From: Thermotogaceae bacterium
Lineage (GTDB): Bacteria; Thermotogota; Thermotogae; Thermotogales; Thermotogaceae
DNA: 64,000 bases
Direction: 5' to 3'
NCBI GenBank assembly: GCA_027077795.1
Contig: JALWTT010000009.1
Coordinates: 124,001 to 188,000, forward strand
Below the pieces are notes generated by a model. The model was not told the origin of the DNA. It did no database searches and worked only from the letters and a program-made list of their open reading frames with translations. Position numbers and translations under genes: made by a program. This document shows, in pieces, positions 18,568 to 28,457 of the stretch (its first letter is position 1; each line of letters starts with the position of its first letter).

Positions 18568-19245
18568 TGGCCCCCAAATGTTGGACCAGGTATAAAATTC
18601 ATCCAAATGGGGATCACCATGAGGAAGAGGAAACACTCAGCTAAGTTCAAAGCAAGAGTGGCCATCGAAGCTCTCAAAGAAGATAAAACCATCAGCGAGA
18701 TAGTATCCAGATATGGTCTGCATCCGCAGCTGGAAAAGAGTGGGAGAAAGAGTTCACAAAAACGTATCTAAAACTCTGTATGAGACAAAAAACTAAAGTC
18801 AGAGCTTGAGAAAGCATACAAAAGGATAGGACAGCTGGAGGTGGAGAATGATTTTTCATCAGATGTGCTAAGGAGAGCATAGATAAGAAGACGAGACAAA
18901 ACATGGTGCTCTTATCAGAGCATAGCATAAGTCTCAGAAGGGCTGCAAAATTGCTAAGCATCTCATGATCGAGCCTTTACTACAAGCCAAAGGGTGAAAA
19001 AGAAGAAAACATAGAGCTTATGGAGCTGATAGACCATAAGATCACACAAGACCCAACTCATGAAAGCAGAGGGATGAGGGAATACCTTCAAAGGGAACTG
19101 GGGAAGAAGATATCTTTAAAGAGGGTTAGAAGGTTCATGAGGAAGATGAATCTGAAGGCTGTGTATCCAAAGCCAAAGGCAGCATCAAGTGCTGAAGTAC
19201 AAAACTCCGGATGGGGTGTACTATGGGGAAAGAAGGTCAGATGCT
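18568..19245 (+). mobile_element. Decayed IS3-family insertion sequence
   Basis: A left end beginning TGGCCCCCAAATGTTGGACC resembles IS3-family terminal repeats. An OrfA-like frame starts at 18619 (K-H-S-A-K-F-K-A-R-V-A-I-E-A-L and S-R-Y-G-L-H-P) and is broken after about 42 codons. OrfB pieces follow: L-S-E-H-S-I-S-L-R-R-A-A-K-L-L, an in-frame stop near 18966, then S-S-L-Y-Y-K-P and G-M-R-E-Y-L-Q-R. After P-K-P-K-A near 19190 the DDE core is missing and the sequence jumps to the OrfB tail (T-P-D-G-V-Y-Y-G-E, frameshifted, to about 19250). No right terminal repeat is seen. The element cannot move by itself. Confidence 0.8.
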
Positions 19246-19250
19246 GCGTG

Positions 19251-19913
19251 AATCAAATAGGAACCAAGTATAAGGGCAAATATGTTGGTCAATTTGGCAT
19301 AGCCGGGTCATTTAGTTTTTTTGGAAACAAAACAGTTACAACAGGTGAGGGTGGAATGGTTGTGACGAATAATGATGAGCTTGCAAAAAGAATAAGAAAG
19401 TTAAAAAATCAAGGTAATTCAGAAACAAAACGATATTGGCATGATATTTTAGGTTACAATTATAGAATGACGAATCTTCAAGCTGCTATTGGATATGCGC
19501 AAATGTTGAGAATAGAAAAACTAATTGAAAAGAAAAGATTAATAGCCTCATGGTATAGAAAACTTTTGAAACATCCGCTTGTTGTACATCCTATTGAAAA
19601 AACGTACTGTACTCACTCGTATTGGATGTATTCAATACTTTTGGACAGTTCCATAGGTCGATTTCGTGATGAAATAATGCAAAAGCTTTATCATGAATAT
19701 GGGATTGAAACTCGCCCATTCTTCTACCCTATAACTTTAATGCCTATGTATCAAGGATCGACTAACGAAGCTTTTCCAGTTCTAATGGACTTCTACTGGC
19801 GAGGAATTAATCTTCCAAGCTCCACTAGACTAATATATGATGATGTGAAATATGTGAGTTTATCTTTGACGAAAATGCTTGATAAATATGCCCGATTAAG
19901 TAAAGTGAGGTGA
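19251..19913 (+). pseudogene. DegT/DnrJ/EryC1 sugar aminotransferase, N-terminal half missing
   Basis: From about G-T-K-Y-K-G-K this is a PLP sugar aminotransferase, with the Schiff-base Lys in F-F-G-N-K-T-V-T-T-G-E-G-G-M and later N-Y-R-M-T-N-L-Q-A-A. Roughly the first 170 residues of the family are absent; in their place is IS3 OrfB-derived sequence in the same frame, giving a 297-codon chimera from 19020. Without the N-terminal substrate site the product is very unlikely to work. Its neighbour Gmd makes GDP-4-keto-6-deoxymannose, so the intact enzyme was probably a perosamine synthase. Confidence 0.85.
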
Positions 19914-19919
19914 ATGTAT

Positions 19920-20960
19920 ATGAGAAGAAAGAAAGCATTCATAACTGGTGTAACAGGACAAGATGGATCTTACCTAGCCGAATTTCTTTTAAATAAAGGC
20001 TATGAAGTTCATGGGCTTGTGCGACGTGCAAGCACCTTTAATCGTCAGAGGATAGACCATCTTCACATGAGAAGCAAAAATCCCCTTATACTGCATTACG
20101 GGGATATGACAGATCAATCAAGTATAATTTACGCATTATCTCAAGTTGAACCAGATGAAATATACAATTTGGCAGCGCAGAGTCATGTAAAAGTTTCATT
20201 CGAAGAACCAGAGTATACGGCAAATTCAGATGCTTTGGGTACGCTTCGGTTGCTTGAAGCAATAAGAATACTGGGACTTGAAAAGAAAACAAAATTTTAT
20301 CAGGCTTCAACTTCAGAACTATTTGGAGGAACAGGAGAGGTTCCACAATCTGAAAAAACACCATTCTATCCTCGAAGCCCCTACGCTGTTGCGAAGTTAT
20401 ATGCGTATTGGATAACGGTCAATTATAGGGAAGCCTACGGTATATTTGCATGTAATGGCATTCTCTTTAATCATGAATCTCCACGGAGAGGGGAAAACTT
20501 TGTTACAAGAAAAATCACATTGGGAGTTTCTAGAATCTATTATGGTATCCAAGATTGCCTGGTTTTAGGGAACCTTGACGCTAAAAGAGATTGGGGTTAC
20601 GCACCTGAGTACGTAGAAGCAATGTGGTTAATGCTTCAGCAGGATGAACCAGATGATTATGTTATTGCAACAGGTGAAACACATAGTGTGCGGGAGTTTG
20701 CTGAAAAAGCGTTCGAATATGTGGGTATAAATATAGCTTGGAAAGGTAAGGGTGTAGACGAGGTAGGAATAGATAAAAAAACAGGTAGAATCCTTGTTAT
20801 AGTTGATCAAAAGTATTTCCGGCCCACTGAAGTTCATGTACTACAAGGTGATTACTCCAAAGCCAAAGGGAAACTTGGGTGGGAACCAAAAGTGAGGTTT
20901 GAGCAGCTGGTGGAGATAATGATGAAGCGTGATTTGGAAATTGTAAAGGGAAAGCTATAA
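19920..20960 (+). CDS. gmd: GDP-mannose 4,6-dehydratase
   Basis: 346 residues. Extended SDR fold: NADP motif [11 protein letters not shown] near the N-terminus, R-R-A-S-T-F-N, active-site Thr/Ser in A-S-T-S-E-L-F-G, and Y-x3-K in [20 protein letters not shown] is a hallmark of Gmd. Converts GDP-mannose to GDP-4-keto-6-deoxymannose. ATG at 19920 chosen over 19914 because GAGGTGA sits at the right distance. It feeds the aminotransferase that is broken just upstream, so the product may now be unused or diverted. Confidence 0.94.
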   Translation: MRRKKAFITGVTGQDGSYLAEFLLNKGYEVHGLVRRASTFNRQRIDHLHMRSKNPLILHYGDMTDQSSIIYALSQVEPDEIYNLAAQSHVKVSFEEPEYTANSDALGTLRLLEAIRILGLEKKTKFYQASTSELFGGTGEVPQSEKTPFYPRSPYAVAKLYAYWITVNYREAYGIFACNGILFNHESPRRGENFVTRKITLGVSRIYYGIQDCLVLGNLDAKRDWGYAPEYVEAMWLMLQQDEPDDYVIATGETHSVREFAEKAFEYVGINIAWKGKGVDEVGIDKKTGRILVIVDQKYFRPTEVHVLQGDYSKAKGKLGWEPKVRFEQLVEIMMKRDLEIVKGKL

Positions 20961-21162
20961 CTAATAAAGTGAATGTCCATTTGAAAGAAAGAGTAGCATT
21001 GCAGCTATTAAACTACTTAATTACATTTCTCAAAGTTCTGAGTAGTATGGACTTTATTTGAAGTTTAAAGAAGTGATCATAGGATATCCTATACTGACGT
21101 CGATGATCTAAAACACTGAAGTATTTTTGATTAAAGCAAATAAGTGGGAGGTAAAATAAGAT

Positions 21163-21783
21163 ATGAAGATTCTCTTGTTGACTAAGGAGAATTTTTGGTG
21201 CGATAAAGCTCGAGAATTTTTAATGGTTCACTTCGGAGAGCAAAATGTGAGAGTATACAGTTCGAATGAAAAATATAAAAAGATCCCAAAGGAGATTTTG
21301 GGAGAAGAGGGTGATATGCTTATCAGCTTTCTTTCTCCATGGATCATACCTACCTCTCTTCTTAACAAATTTGCTGTTGCTATAAATTTCCATCCTGGTC
21401 CTCCTGAATATCCTGGCAATGGTTGCTATAACTTCGCCCTTTATGAAGGAGCAATGGAATATGGAGTAACGTGCCATTTTATTACGAAAAAGGTGGATGC
21501 TGGACCTATAATAAAAGTTATAAGATTTCCTATTTTGCCGAATGAAAGCGTCCAAAGCCTGCGAGATAAATCACTTAGTTATCTCCTTGTTCTGTTTTTT
21601 GACATAATGGGTATGATTATCAAAGGGAAAGCCCTAAAACCAATCAAAGAATCTTGGAAGAGAAAAGCGTTCACACGAAAAGATCTTGAAGAACTTTGCA
21701 GAATTACACCTGATATGCCTGCTGAGGAGGTTCAAAAAAGAGTCAAAGTACTTATTATCCAGGGATGCCTGGAGCCTACATAG
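21163..21783 (+). CDS. Sugar N-formyltransferase (formyl-THF dependent), frameshifted near its end
   Basis: 206 residues in the main frame. The formyltransferase signature H-P-G-P-P-E-Y-P-G-N-G-C-Y-N is intact, with Asn-His before it and D-A-G-P-I after it, as in methionyl-tRNA formyltransferase relatives that act on amino sugars. After about R-V-K (21755) the frame gives an odd tail and stops at 21783. The -1 frame continues with Y-Y-P-G-M-P-G-A-Y-I-E-L-F-G-I-K-F-Y to a stop at 21822-21824, which looks like the genuine C-terminus. Beside Gmd and a perosamine-synthase-like gene it fits GDP-perosamine N-formyltransferase (WbkC-like). Confidence 0.78.
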   Translation: MKILLLTKENFWCDKAREFLMVHFGEQNVRVYSSNEKYKKIPKEILGEEGDMLISFLSPWIIPTSLLNKFAVAINFHPGPPEYPGNGCYNFALYEGAMEYGVTCHFITKKVDAGPIIKVIRFPILPNESVQSLRDKSLSYLLVLFFDIMGMIIKGKALKPIKESWKRKAFTRKDLEELCRITPDMPAEEVQKRVKVLIIQGCLEPT

Positions 21784-21824
21784 AGCTCTTCGGGATAAAA
21801 TTTTACTACGATGGTAGGGGGTAA

Positions 21825-22345
21825 ACTTCAAGGGATCGAAAATAAATAGTCGGTAATGTGTAAGAGTCAAGCAGCCAAATTGAGTATACGAATGAACATG
21901 AACATACTTATGTTCAAGTGATGAGGTAATGAAATGTGACAACCAAGATAGGAGCTTGAAAAAATCTTGAAATGCTTCTAGTTTAAGGGTGGGAAGCCGT
22001 CATAAAGTGCCAGAGGACAATAAATCTTTTCCTTTAGGAAGGAGAATTTCTTGTTTGAAAATTCTTGATCAGAGCAATGAGAATACATTGGGAACAGCAA
22101 AATTTTTGGCATATCTTGTCATATTATTAGGAAGAGCAGGAAACATGGTTTTTTAATGTACATTGCAAGGTAACCCCAATCTTTTAGAAACCTTTAGAGC
22201 AAGGAATACTAGTTCAAAATAACCTGGAATCTAGTAAAAGCTAAAAGAACTGATCATTGTCTTTTCACAAAGGTACTGTCTTTTTTAATATCTTGCTTTC
22301 TTTTATACTCATATGCTCTTATCAAATGATTTTTTCCAATCTTTT
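21825..22345. other. Gap without a convincing gene
   Basis: About 520 bases between convergent genes. Stop codons are frequent in all frames. One short plus-strand stretch (22055-22156, 33 codons from TTG, with GGAAGGAG upstream) reads like protein: L-G-T-A-K-F-L-A-Y-L-V-I-L-L-G-R. It could be a gene scrap or chance. No RNA or repeat was recognised. Confidence 0.4.
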
Positions 22346-23503
22346 TTATCCCTGAAGGTAAAACCTCCAAGCAGCCAGCAGTGTTAAAACTTGGGTTTTC
22401 TCGATTGTATTGCCTTTTTCAAAAAGATGAACCAACATGCGTTTTACTTTCTCGTTTTTTATCAAGCCTATATTTTGATGATAATATTCGTGAAAAAACT
22501 TTCTCAAGTCCTCATTTGTTTCGTACCAATAATCTATAGGATTCATGTGCCACTTGCTTTTAAGTGGATCTTTATTTATTATTCTATTGATTATTTTCCT
22601 ATGTAAAGCTTTCAAAGTAAGCTCCCTACCTTTAATTTTGATAGTGGTGGCAGTTATCGGTGCTTGCATTTTTTCCCAAACGTACTTAGCAGCCTCCGAA
22701 TGTTTTTTCAAGATCCACTTCTTGTATATCACATGGTTGAAACGATACTTGAAAGGAATCTTTAGACAATATGTGAAGAAATCTACATCTAAAAATGGTG
22801 AGGAAACCTCCGTGTATTTCTGGACAGGTAAATTACCTGAAAGTATTCCGTTAAAGCCCCGATTGTAAAACTTAAACACTTCTTCATTGGGATAACTCCA
22901 TTTCAAATACCTGGTTTCATCTTTCCTAATAAGTTTAGTGGAATAAGCCCCCGCACCGGGGTAATAAGGTGTTTCTGGATCGCCCCTACTGTAATAGGTA
23001 CCCAAAACTACATCCCCTAATTGACCGGTATGGTACAGTCCATATCGCTCGAAATTTATCCTACTAACAGCGTGATTCACATGAGCAGCTCCAGAATAAA
23101 GAGTATTCCCATAAGTTATACCTATCATTTCTTCCAAGTTTTTAAGATATATCCCGTTGTCCAGGGAGAAGAAAACCCATTCGTGCTTCAAATCGCTCGT
23201 TATTTGCTTTGCCACGGTTTCATCGATGTATCCAGACTGGGAGAATGTCAGGTTAAGCTGTTGAGTGTAACCAAGCTCATGAGCTACCCAAACAGTCATC
23301 CTAGAATCAAGTCCACCACTAAGTGACGCAATGTGTTTATAACCATATTCCCTATCCTTTTCAAACTCCTGCTTTACAGCTTCTCTAAATAATCTGTCAA
23401 CATTTTCTATTATTTCATCTTCTGTTTGCGTATTATCTGGCGTGTTGTCTACCCTAAAATATCTCAAAACTTGAAAATCACCATTTTCAATCTTAATATA
23501 CAT
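22346..23503 (-). pseudogene. Asparagine synthase-like protein, C-terminal synthetase part (frameshifted)
   Basis: 385 codons. ATP-pyrophosphatase loop S-L-S-G-G-L-D-S-R (residues 64-72) places it in the asparagine synthetase B superfamily; P-L-K-S-K-W-H and L-L-A-A-W-R-F belong to the C-terminal region. The first 12 codons overlap the N-terminal gene in another frame: M-Y-I-K-I-E-N-G-D continues the glutaminase-side domain after its R-L-P-A-G-C. One gene has thus been split by a single-base shift near 23490. In polysaccharide islands such proteins amidate sugar carboxyl groups. Confidence 0.82.
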
Positions 23504-24078
23504 CCTGCAGGAAGCCTCTTGATCTTCTTGATTAAAGTGTAATCTTCCAGCATATAAGCGTATGTAAGAAGAAAATACGTTCCCACCTCATCAAGAGTAA
23601 AAGGTATCCCATTACCTTGCATATAATCGACCAGCCATGGAAACTCGGAACCAAAAACCAGCCTATCTGGCAGTTTCATATAAAAAATCTGCTTATCCCC
23701 AAAGTGGTTCGTGTAGATTATCCACCTGTTGTTCCTTCTATCATAAAGCAGTCCAGAAAAACTCCCTCGGAATTCCTCGAAAAATCTTTCACCATTTTTT
23801 TCATACATTTTCAAAATAGCATCCTTGAAATCTCTTGCCTTGTACTTGTTTATCAGCATTAAGGAATTCAAAACAACTCCTTCGGTTATAACGATATAAT
23901 TTTCATCTTCATGGAAAATCTTATCATTTTCAAACTTCTTAATCGTTCTCCTTTCCAAATGGTAGTTTGTGCCTTCTATAGATTCAACCGTAAGCTTTTC
24001 GGGGTTAAACTTGACAAATATCCCCTTAGTGCTGCCCTTTCCTATCTCCCCAAGAAATCCTGGCATGAGCTTCTTCAC
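23464..24078 (-). pseudogene. Asparagine synthase-like protein, N-terminal domain (frameshifted)
   Basis: 204 codons from GTG 24078 (or ATG 24066, M-P-G-F-L-G). Glutamine-amidotransferase-like fold: F-R-G-S-F-S-G-L-L-Y-D, H-F-G-D-K-Q-I-F-Y and L-P-A-G-C-I-L. The catalytic Cys at position 2 of true class II amidotransferases is absent, so ammonia would have to come from elsewhere or the domain is structural. The last few residues are out of frame compared with the family, and the synthetase half continues in the other frame from 23503. Confidence 0.8.
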
Positions 24079-24125
24079 CCCCTAATGTTTCGAAAGCCTT
24101 CACTCTCACATTTTAGAAACAGGTC

Positions 24126-24317
24126 TTATATCCTTTTCTCTTTTCTCAACCACTCAGTAGGTATTCTAAATTTCTTATTTACTTTTGTGAATCCCACCAT
24201 ATGCACATTGTAAAGCTTCTGCACCTCCATAACCGATTGTTCATAATCTGGGTAAAGTGAAGTGGTATAACGGGAAATCTTTTCGTGATGTGTCCTCTTA
24301 CAGATTAAGTCGGTTTG
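24126..24317 (-). pseudogene. C-terminal remnant of an unidentified protein
   Basis: A 63-codon frame on the minus strand without a good start, bounded upstream by a stop, reads T-H-H-E-K-I-S-R-Y, Y-P-D-Y-E-Q-S-V and I-P-T-E-W-L-R-K-E. Its composition is protein-like rather than random. It lies just upstream of the split asparagine-synthase gene and may be the tail of a lost gene of the same cluster. No family is recognised. Confidence 0.3.
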
Positions 24318-24640
24318 TCAGTCAATTTCTTTACTGTATTTTTTCTAGTTTTTCCTTCAAAACATGTGTAAAATGCTCAAGAGTTGTTTGTAGAGGACCG
24401 CATCCTATGTAAAATGCTATCCTTGTACAGATGAGGATCCCAAAAATTATGGCATGTGGATTAAATTCGGGTGGTAAAGTTCAGGGCAACAAAAAAGTTA
24501 CCAGTAGTTTTTCACAAATCATCAACGATCTTTCAGCGCGCTAAATTGATCCGACATTTGTTTAACTTGTTGACGGTGTCAATATGATATAATCTTAGCC
24601 AACTGGGAGACCTTTATATATCGTCTTTCTCTTACTTTGC
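24318..24640. other. Gap without a gene
   Basis: AT-rich, stops in every frame on both strands. Nothing recognisable apart from isolated promoter-like hexamers. Confidence 0.5.
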
Positions 24641-25375
24641 CGCGGTGAATTTATCTATGGCAGTGCCCTTTATCGACTAGAACACGTCTTCCTTTTTCTT
24701 ATCGAGCTTGTTCCACTGCAGTTATGATCTTGAAATCGCTCTTGCCTTTGCAGGCGTCGAAAACTATGAAGTGATGAAGCTCGGTGATGATTTTTTTCAG
24801 TTCCTGGTAAAAACTTCAGCCTGACTTTCGTGTATAGTGATGTCCTTCACCACCGGTGGTTATATGGCTTTTCTTGAACATCGGCTTTCGTTAGTCAACC
24901 GTTGAGATCTCCTCTTCACCTTCGCATTCTGTAGTGCTGAATCCGTATGCGACTCCGTCTCCCTGAGTCCGAGAAGGAGCGTATCAGCCTTGTTTATGGA
25001 GAATCCCCTTCCCCAGAGGAACGGCCTCGCGTATCCGAAGAACGCCGCGTCACCGAGTGTGGAGTTCTTGTAGTCCTTTCCGGAGTTGTTCGTGAGTTTC
25101 GTGACTATCTTCAGGTAGTTAGCATCGGGATCGAGTATGCATCAGGAAGTAACGGAGATTCCCTTTATGTGTGAATGATGCCCGCTCACCTTTATGATGG
25201 CCGCTTTTCCGTTGGATCCGTCGTTGACTATCTCGATCTTATCGACGATGAGCTGCTTTGGCCATCCGAGTAAGTATGGAACTCATCGAGAAGGTCGTTG
25301 TGCGTTCCAGCAAGAGCCGCATCGAGCACGTTTCCACCGGACCTCATATATCCATTGATGTATTCTCAGGAAATA
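24640..25375 (-). pseudogene. Multiply frameshifted remnant of a protein gene
   Basis: The minus strand still shows protein-like blocks in alternating frames: S-G-G-N-V-L-D-A-A-L-A-G-T-H-N-D (about 25350-25290), Q-L-I-V-D-K-I-E-I-V-N-D-G-S-N-G (about 25250), Y-L-K-I-V-T-K-L-T-N-N-S-G-K-D-Y and D-A-A-F-F-G-Y-A-R-P-F (about 25110-25020), and L-H-H-F-I-V-F-D-A (about 24760). At least four frame changes or stops separate them. The base composition is higher in G+C than the island to the left, so this looks like a native gene in decay. Family not recognised. Confidence 0.5.
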
Positions 25376-25430
25376 CTATGATATCACTTGAATGTTCCTC
25401 TAAAAATTTCTTGAAAAGGAGGGAATTTCC

Positions 25431-26339
25431 TTGAAATTTGCGGATGGGCACAGTGATTTTTTGAGCAAGGCAATAGATTCAAAAAGCTGGGATAGTTTGG
25501 CTTCTTCTCCTGATAAGCTCAAGAAGGGGAACGTCATATTGCAAGTTTACGCAGTCTACGTATCGAGCGATCACCAGGCTGCAAAAAGAGCACTGCGGCA
25601 GATCGAGCTCTTTCACAGGCTCGATGTAAAGAGAGTTTTAAAAAAGAGCGATATTCCAGATGATTTTTCAGAAGAGCCACGCGTTTTGCTAGCGCTTGAA
25701 GGGCTTCTTCCTATCGATGGATACCCGGAGCTTTTGAGAGTGTTCCACAAATTAGGGGTTAGAATGGCGTCTTTGGTCTGGAGCAGGATAAATTCTTTCG
25801 CAGATGGGAGCTTGTTTGACAGAGAGCCAACCGGAAGAGGGCTGACCCCGCACGGAAAAGAAGCCCTCAAGATCATGGAGGAATTGAGCTGGATTTTGGA
25901 TATAAGTCACTTGAACGATGAGGGAGTGAAAGACGCTTTTGAAAATTTCAGCGGCACGATAGTGGCCACGCACTCGTGCGCGAGGGCTCTTTGCGACATA
26001 GAAAGAAACTTGCCAGATGAGTTCATTCAGGAGATAGCGAAAAGAGGCGGAATAATCGGTCTTAACTACTCGCCAAAATTTTTGACATGCGAAAATAGCG
26101 CTAATATCGACGATGTCTTGAATCATCTTGAATACTTGGTGAAAGTCGCTGGGGAAGATCACGTTGGCCTTGGCTCTGATTTTGACGGGCTTCCCGGTTA
26201 TCCAGAGGGGCTTGAGAGTGCCGAGGAGCTTCCAGAGTTTGGAGAGAAGCTCATCGAGAGGTTTGGAAAAGACTTAGCGGAGAAGATAGCTTATAAAAAC
26301 TGGCTGAAAGTCTTTGAAAGAGCTCTTCCAAAGGATTGA
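25431..26339 (+). CDS. Membrane dipeptidase family (peptidase M19)
   Basis: 302 residues. TTG start seven bases after GGAGGG. Metal-site motifs of renal-dipeptidase-like enzymes: D-G-H-S-D near residue 6, the bridging Glu in A-L-E-G-L near 90, D-I-S-H-L, A-T-H-S-C-A-R near 180, and G-S-D-F-D-G near 245. No signal peptide, so probably cytoplasmic. It should cleave dipeptides or D-amino-acid dipeptides. Its end overlaps the upstream region of urocanate hydratase, suggesting co-transcription. Confidence 0.88.
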   Translation: MKFADGHSDFLSKAIDSKSWDSLASSPDKLKKGNVILQVYAVYVSSDHQAAKRALRQIELFHRLDVKRVLKKSDIPDDFSEEPRVLLALEGLLPIDGYPELLRVFHKLGVRMASLVWSRINSFADGSLFDREPTGRGLTPHGKEALKIMEELSWILDISHLNDEGVKDAFENFSGTIVATHSCARALCDIERNLPDEFIQEIAKRGGIIGLNYSPKFLTCENSANIDDVLNHLEYLVKVAGEDHVGLGSDFDGLPGYPEGLESAEELPEFGEKLIERFGKDLAEKIAYKNWLKVFERALPKD

Positions 26340-26410
26340 AGATTTCTTCTGAGGAGCCTTTGAATGATAAAATGAGTTTGAAAGAACTCTCAAGAAGAGG
26401 AGGGAGAGTT

Positions 26411-28069
26411 ATGTCAGAAGCTCCTGTCATAAGGGCTCCGAGGGGAACTCAGATCACGGCGAAGAGCTGGCAGACTGAGGCGGCAATGAGGATGCTTATG
26501 AACAATCTGGATCCGGAGGTCGCTAAAGATCCGGCTCACCTGATAGTTTACGGGGGAACTGGAAGGGCTGCGAGGAATTGGGAGTCGTTCTGGAAGATAG
26601 TCGAGACTCTCAAAGAATTAGAGATGGACGAGACTCTCCTTGTTCAGAGCGGAAAGCCGGTCGCTGTTTTCAAGACGCACGAGTGGGCACCGAGGGTTTT
26701 GATAGCCAACTCAAATCTGGTCCCGAAATGGGCTGATTGGAAGTATTTCAGAGAGCTTGAAGAGAGAGGACTGATAATGTACGGCCAGATGACAGCCGGA
26801 AGCTGGATATACATAGGAACTCAGGGGATACTCCAGGGAACTTACGAAACTTTCTACGCAGTCGCAAAGAAGTACTTTGGCGGAACGCTCAAGGGAAAAT
26901 GGGTGCTGACGGCTGGACTCGGTGAGATGGGAGGAGCGCAGCCTTTGGCGGCGACGATGAACGGCGCCTCCATACTGGCAGTTGAAGTTGACAAGAGGAT
27001 GATAGATAGAAGAATCAAGACTGGGTATTTGGATACCTGGACCGACGATCTTGACAAAGCGATAGATATGATAAAAGAAGCCGTCAAGAAGGGAGAAGCT
27101 ATCTCGGTTGGGCTTCTTGGAAACGCAGCGGAGGTTCACCCAGAACTTGTAAGGCGCGGAATAATTCCAGATATCGTCACCGATCAGACCGCCGCTCACG
27201 ATCCGCTAAACGGGTACATACCAAAAGGTCTATCCGTGGAGGAAGCTGAGGAATTGAGGAAAAAGAATCCAGATGATTATTTAAAGAGAGTCTACGAATC
27301 GGTCGCGGAGCACATAAGCGCTATACTCGAGATGCAAAGGCAGGGAGCGAAGGCTTTCGAATACGGAAACAACATAAGGAGGCTCGCAAAAGAGGAGGGT
27401 GGTGTCAAGGATGCTTTCGATATTCCAGGATATGTTCCCGAGTACATAAGACCGCTCTTCTCAGAGGGGAGCGGGCCCTTCAGATGGGTGGCTCTCTCAG
27501 GGGACCCCGAGGATATATACAAGACCGATAGGAAAGTTTTGGAGCTTTTCCCATATGATGATCATCTGAGAACCTGGATAGAGATGGCGCAAAAGAGAGT
27601 TAAGTGGCAGGGACTTCCGGCGAGGATCTGCTGGCTCAGATATGGCGAGAGAGCTGAGTTTGGCTTGGCGATAAACGAGATGGTCAAGAAGGGTGAGCTC
27701 AAAGCTCCGATAGTCATAGGAAGGGATCACCACGATACTGGATCTGTCGCATCCCCATACAGGGAGACCGAGGCTATGAAGGATGGATCCGATGCGATAG
27801 CCGATTGGCCAATACTCAACGCGCTTCTTAACACGGCGTCCGGTGCGACCTGGATTTCTTTCCACCACGGCGGAGGAGTCGGAATAGGGTACTCGCTTCA
27901 CGCTGGTATGGTCGTTGTGGCGGATGGAACAGACCTTGCTCACAAGAAATTGGAAAGAGTCTTGACTAACGATCCAGGTCTTGGAGTCGTCAGGCACGCG
28001 GATGCCGGATACGAAATAGCTATAAACACGGTAAAGGAGAAGGGGATAAGAGCACCGATGATAAAGTGA
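26411..28069 (+). CDS. hutU: Urocanate hydratase
   Basis: 552 residues, the usual length. Family blocks: [11 protein letters not shown] near residue 45, NAD motif [10 protein letters not shown] near 175, [21 protein letters not shown] near 440, and F-H-H-G-G-G-V-G near 487. Converts urocanate to imidazolonepropionate in histidine breakdown. ATG 26411 follows GAGGAGGGAG; the in-frame TTG at 26336 is too long for the family. The next enzyme, hutI, is 12 kb away; histidine ammonia-lyase is not in the window. Confidence 0.96.
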   Translation: MSEAPVIRAPRGTQITAKSWQTEAAMRMLMNNLDPEVAKDPAHLIVYGGTGRAARNWESFWKIVETLKELEMDETLLVQSGKPVAVFKTHEWAPRVLIANSNLVPKWADWKYFRELEERGLIMYGQMTAGSWIYIGTQGILQGTYETFYAVAKKYFGGTLKGKWVLTAGLGEMGGAQPLAATMNGASILAVEVDKRMIDRRIKTGYLDTWTDDLDKAIDMIKEAVKKGEAISVGLLGNAAEVHPELVRRGIIPDIVTDQTAAHDPLNGYIPKGLSVEEAEELRKKNPDDYLKRVYESVAEHISAILEMQRQGAKAFEYGNNIRRLAKEEGGVKDAFDIPGYVPEYIRPLFSEGSGPFRWVALSGDPEDIYKTDRKVLELFPYDDHLRTWIEMAQKRVKWQGLPARICWLRYGERAEFGLAINEMVKKGELKAPIVIGRDHHDTGSVASPYRETEAMKDGSDAIADWPILNALLNTASGATWISFHHGGGVGIGYSLHAGMVVVADGTDLAHKKLERVLTNDPGLGVVRHADAGYEIAINTVKEKGIRAPMIK

Positions 28070-28096
28070 AGGCGGCACGTGCCGCCTCCTTTTTTA
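28069..28096 (+). terminator. Intrinsic terminator after hutU
   Basis: AGGCGGCAC pairs perfectly with GTGCCGCCT (nine base pairs, no loop bases to spare), followed by CCTTTTTT. It also lies at the end of the convergent DUF1858 gene. Confidence 0.85.
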
Positions 28097-28339
28097 GAAA
28101 TTCAGATCGAGTTTTATGCTCTTCTGAGGTCCTCCGTTCTCCTCGACTATTTTGTTTAGCTTCTCAAGAACTTCTTTCTCGTCAAGCTCGAGCTCCTTTA
28201 TCTTCTCTCCAAGCGTTCCCCACTGAACATCTCCGCAGACTATGACCTTTATTCCCATATCAAGGAGCGGAGCTATTAGATATGGATAGCTCTCGGCGAT
28301 CTCCTCAAAAGTCGTTTCTGGTGTTATCCATCTTCTCAT
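28094..28339 (-). CDS. DUF1858-like small protein
   Basis: 81 residues from ATG 28339, seven bases after GGAGGTG. I-T-P-E-T-T-F-E-E-I and P-L-L-D-M-G-I followed by C-G-D match the DUF1858 (hybrid-cluster-protein-associated) fold, with one Cys in the usual place. These small proteins are common in anaerobes and may bind a ligand or metal, but no function is proven. The tail is a charged helix. Confidence 0.72.
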   Translation of the reverse strand: MRRWITPETTFEEIAESYPYLIAPLLDMGIKVIVCGDVQWGTLGEKIKELELDEKEVLEKLNKIVEENGGPQKSIKLDLNF

Positions 28340-28457
28340 CAGCTTCACCTCCGTTTTGTGCTGTGCCTTTCAATCCCGCTTGAATTTTACATGATAGAAT
28401 TCACCTGTATCCACAATTGAATTTATGCTGGGCTGCATCTGTATTGGGGTGATGCAT

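Noticed and set aside
19020-19913. A single genuine aminotransferase gene of 297 codons
   Set aside because: Its first 75 or so codons are IS3 OrfB sequence; the enzyme's own N-terminal half is missing.
24947-25174. 75-codon plus-strand frame in the gene gap
   Set aside because: The protein-like signal in this stretch is on the minus strand (decayed gene); the plus frame has no ribosome site.
27497-28078. 193-codon minus-strand frame opposite hutU
   Set aside because: Urocanate hydratase is certain in this region; the antisense frame has Ser/Tyr-rich composition typical of shadows.
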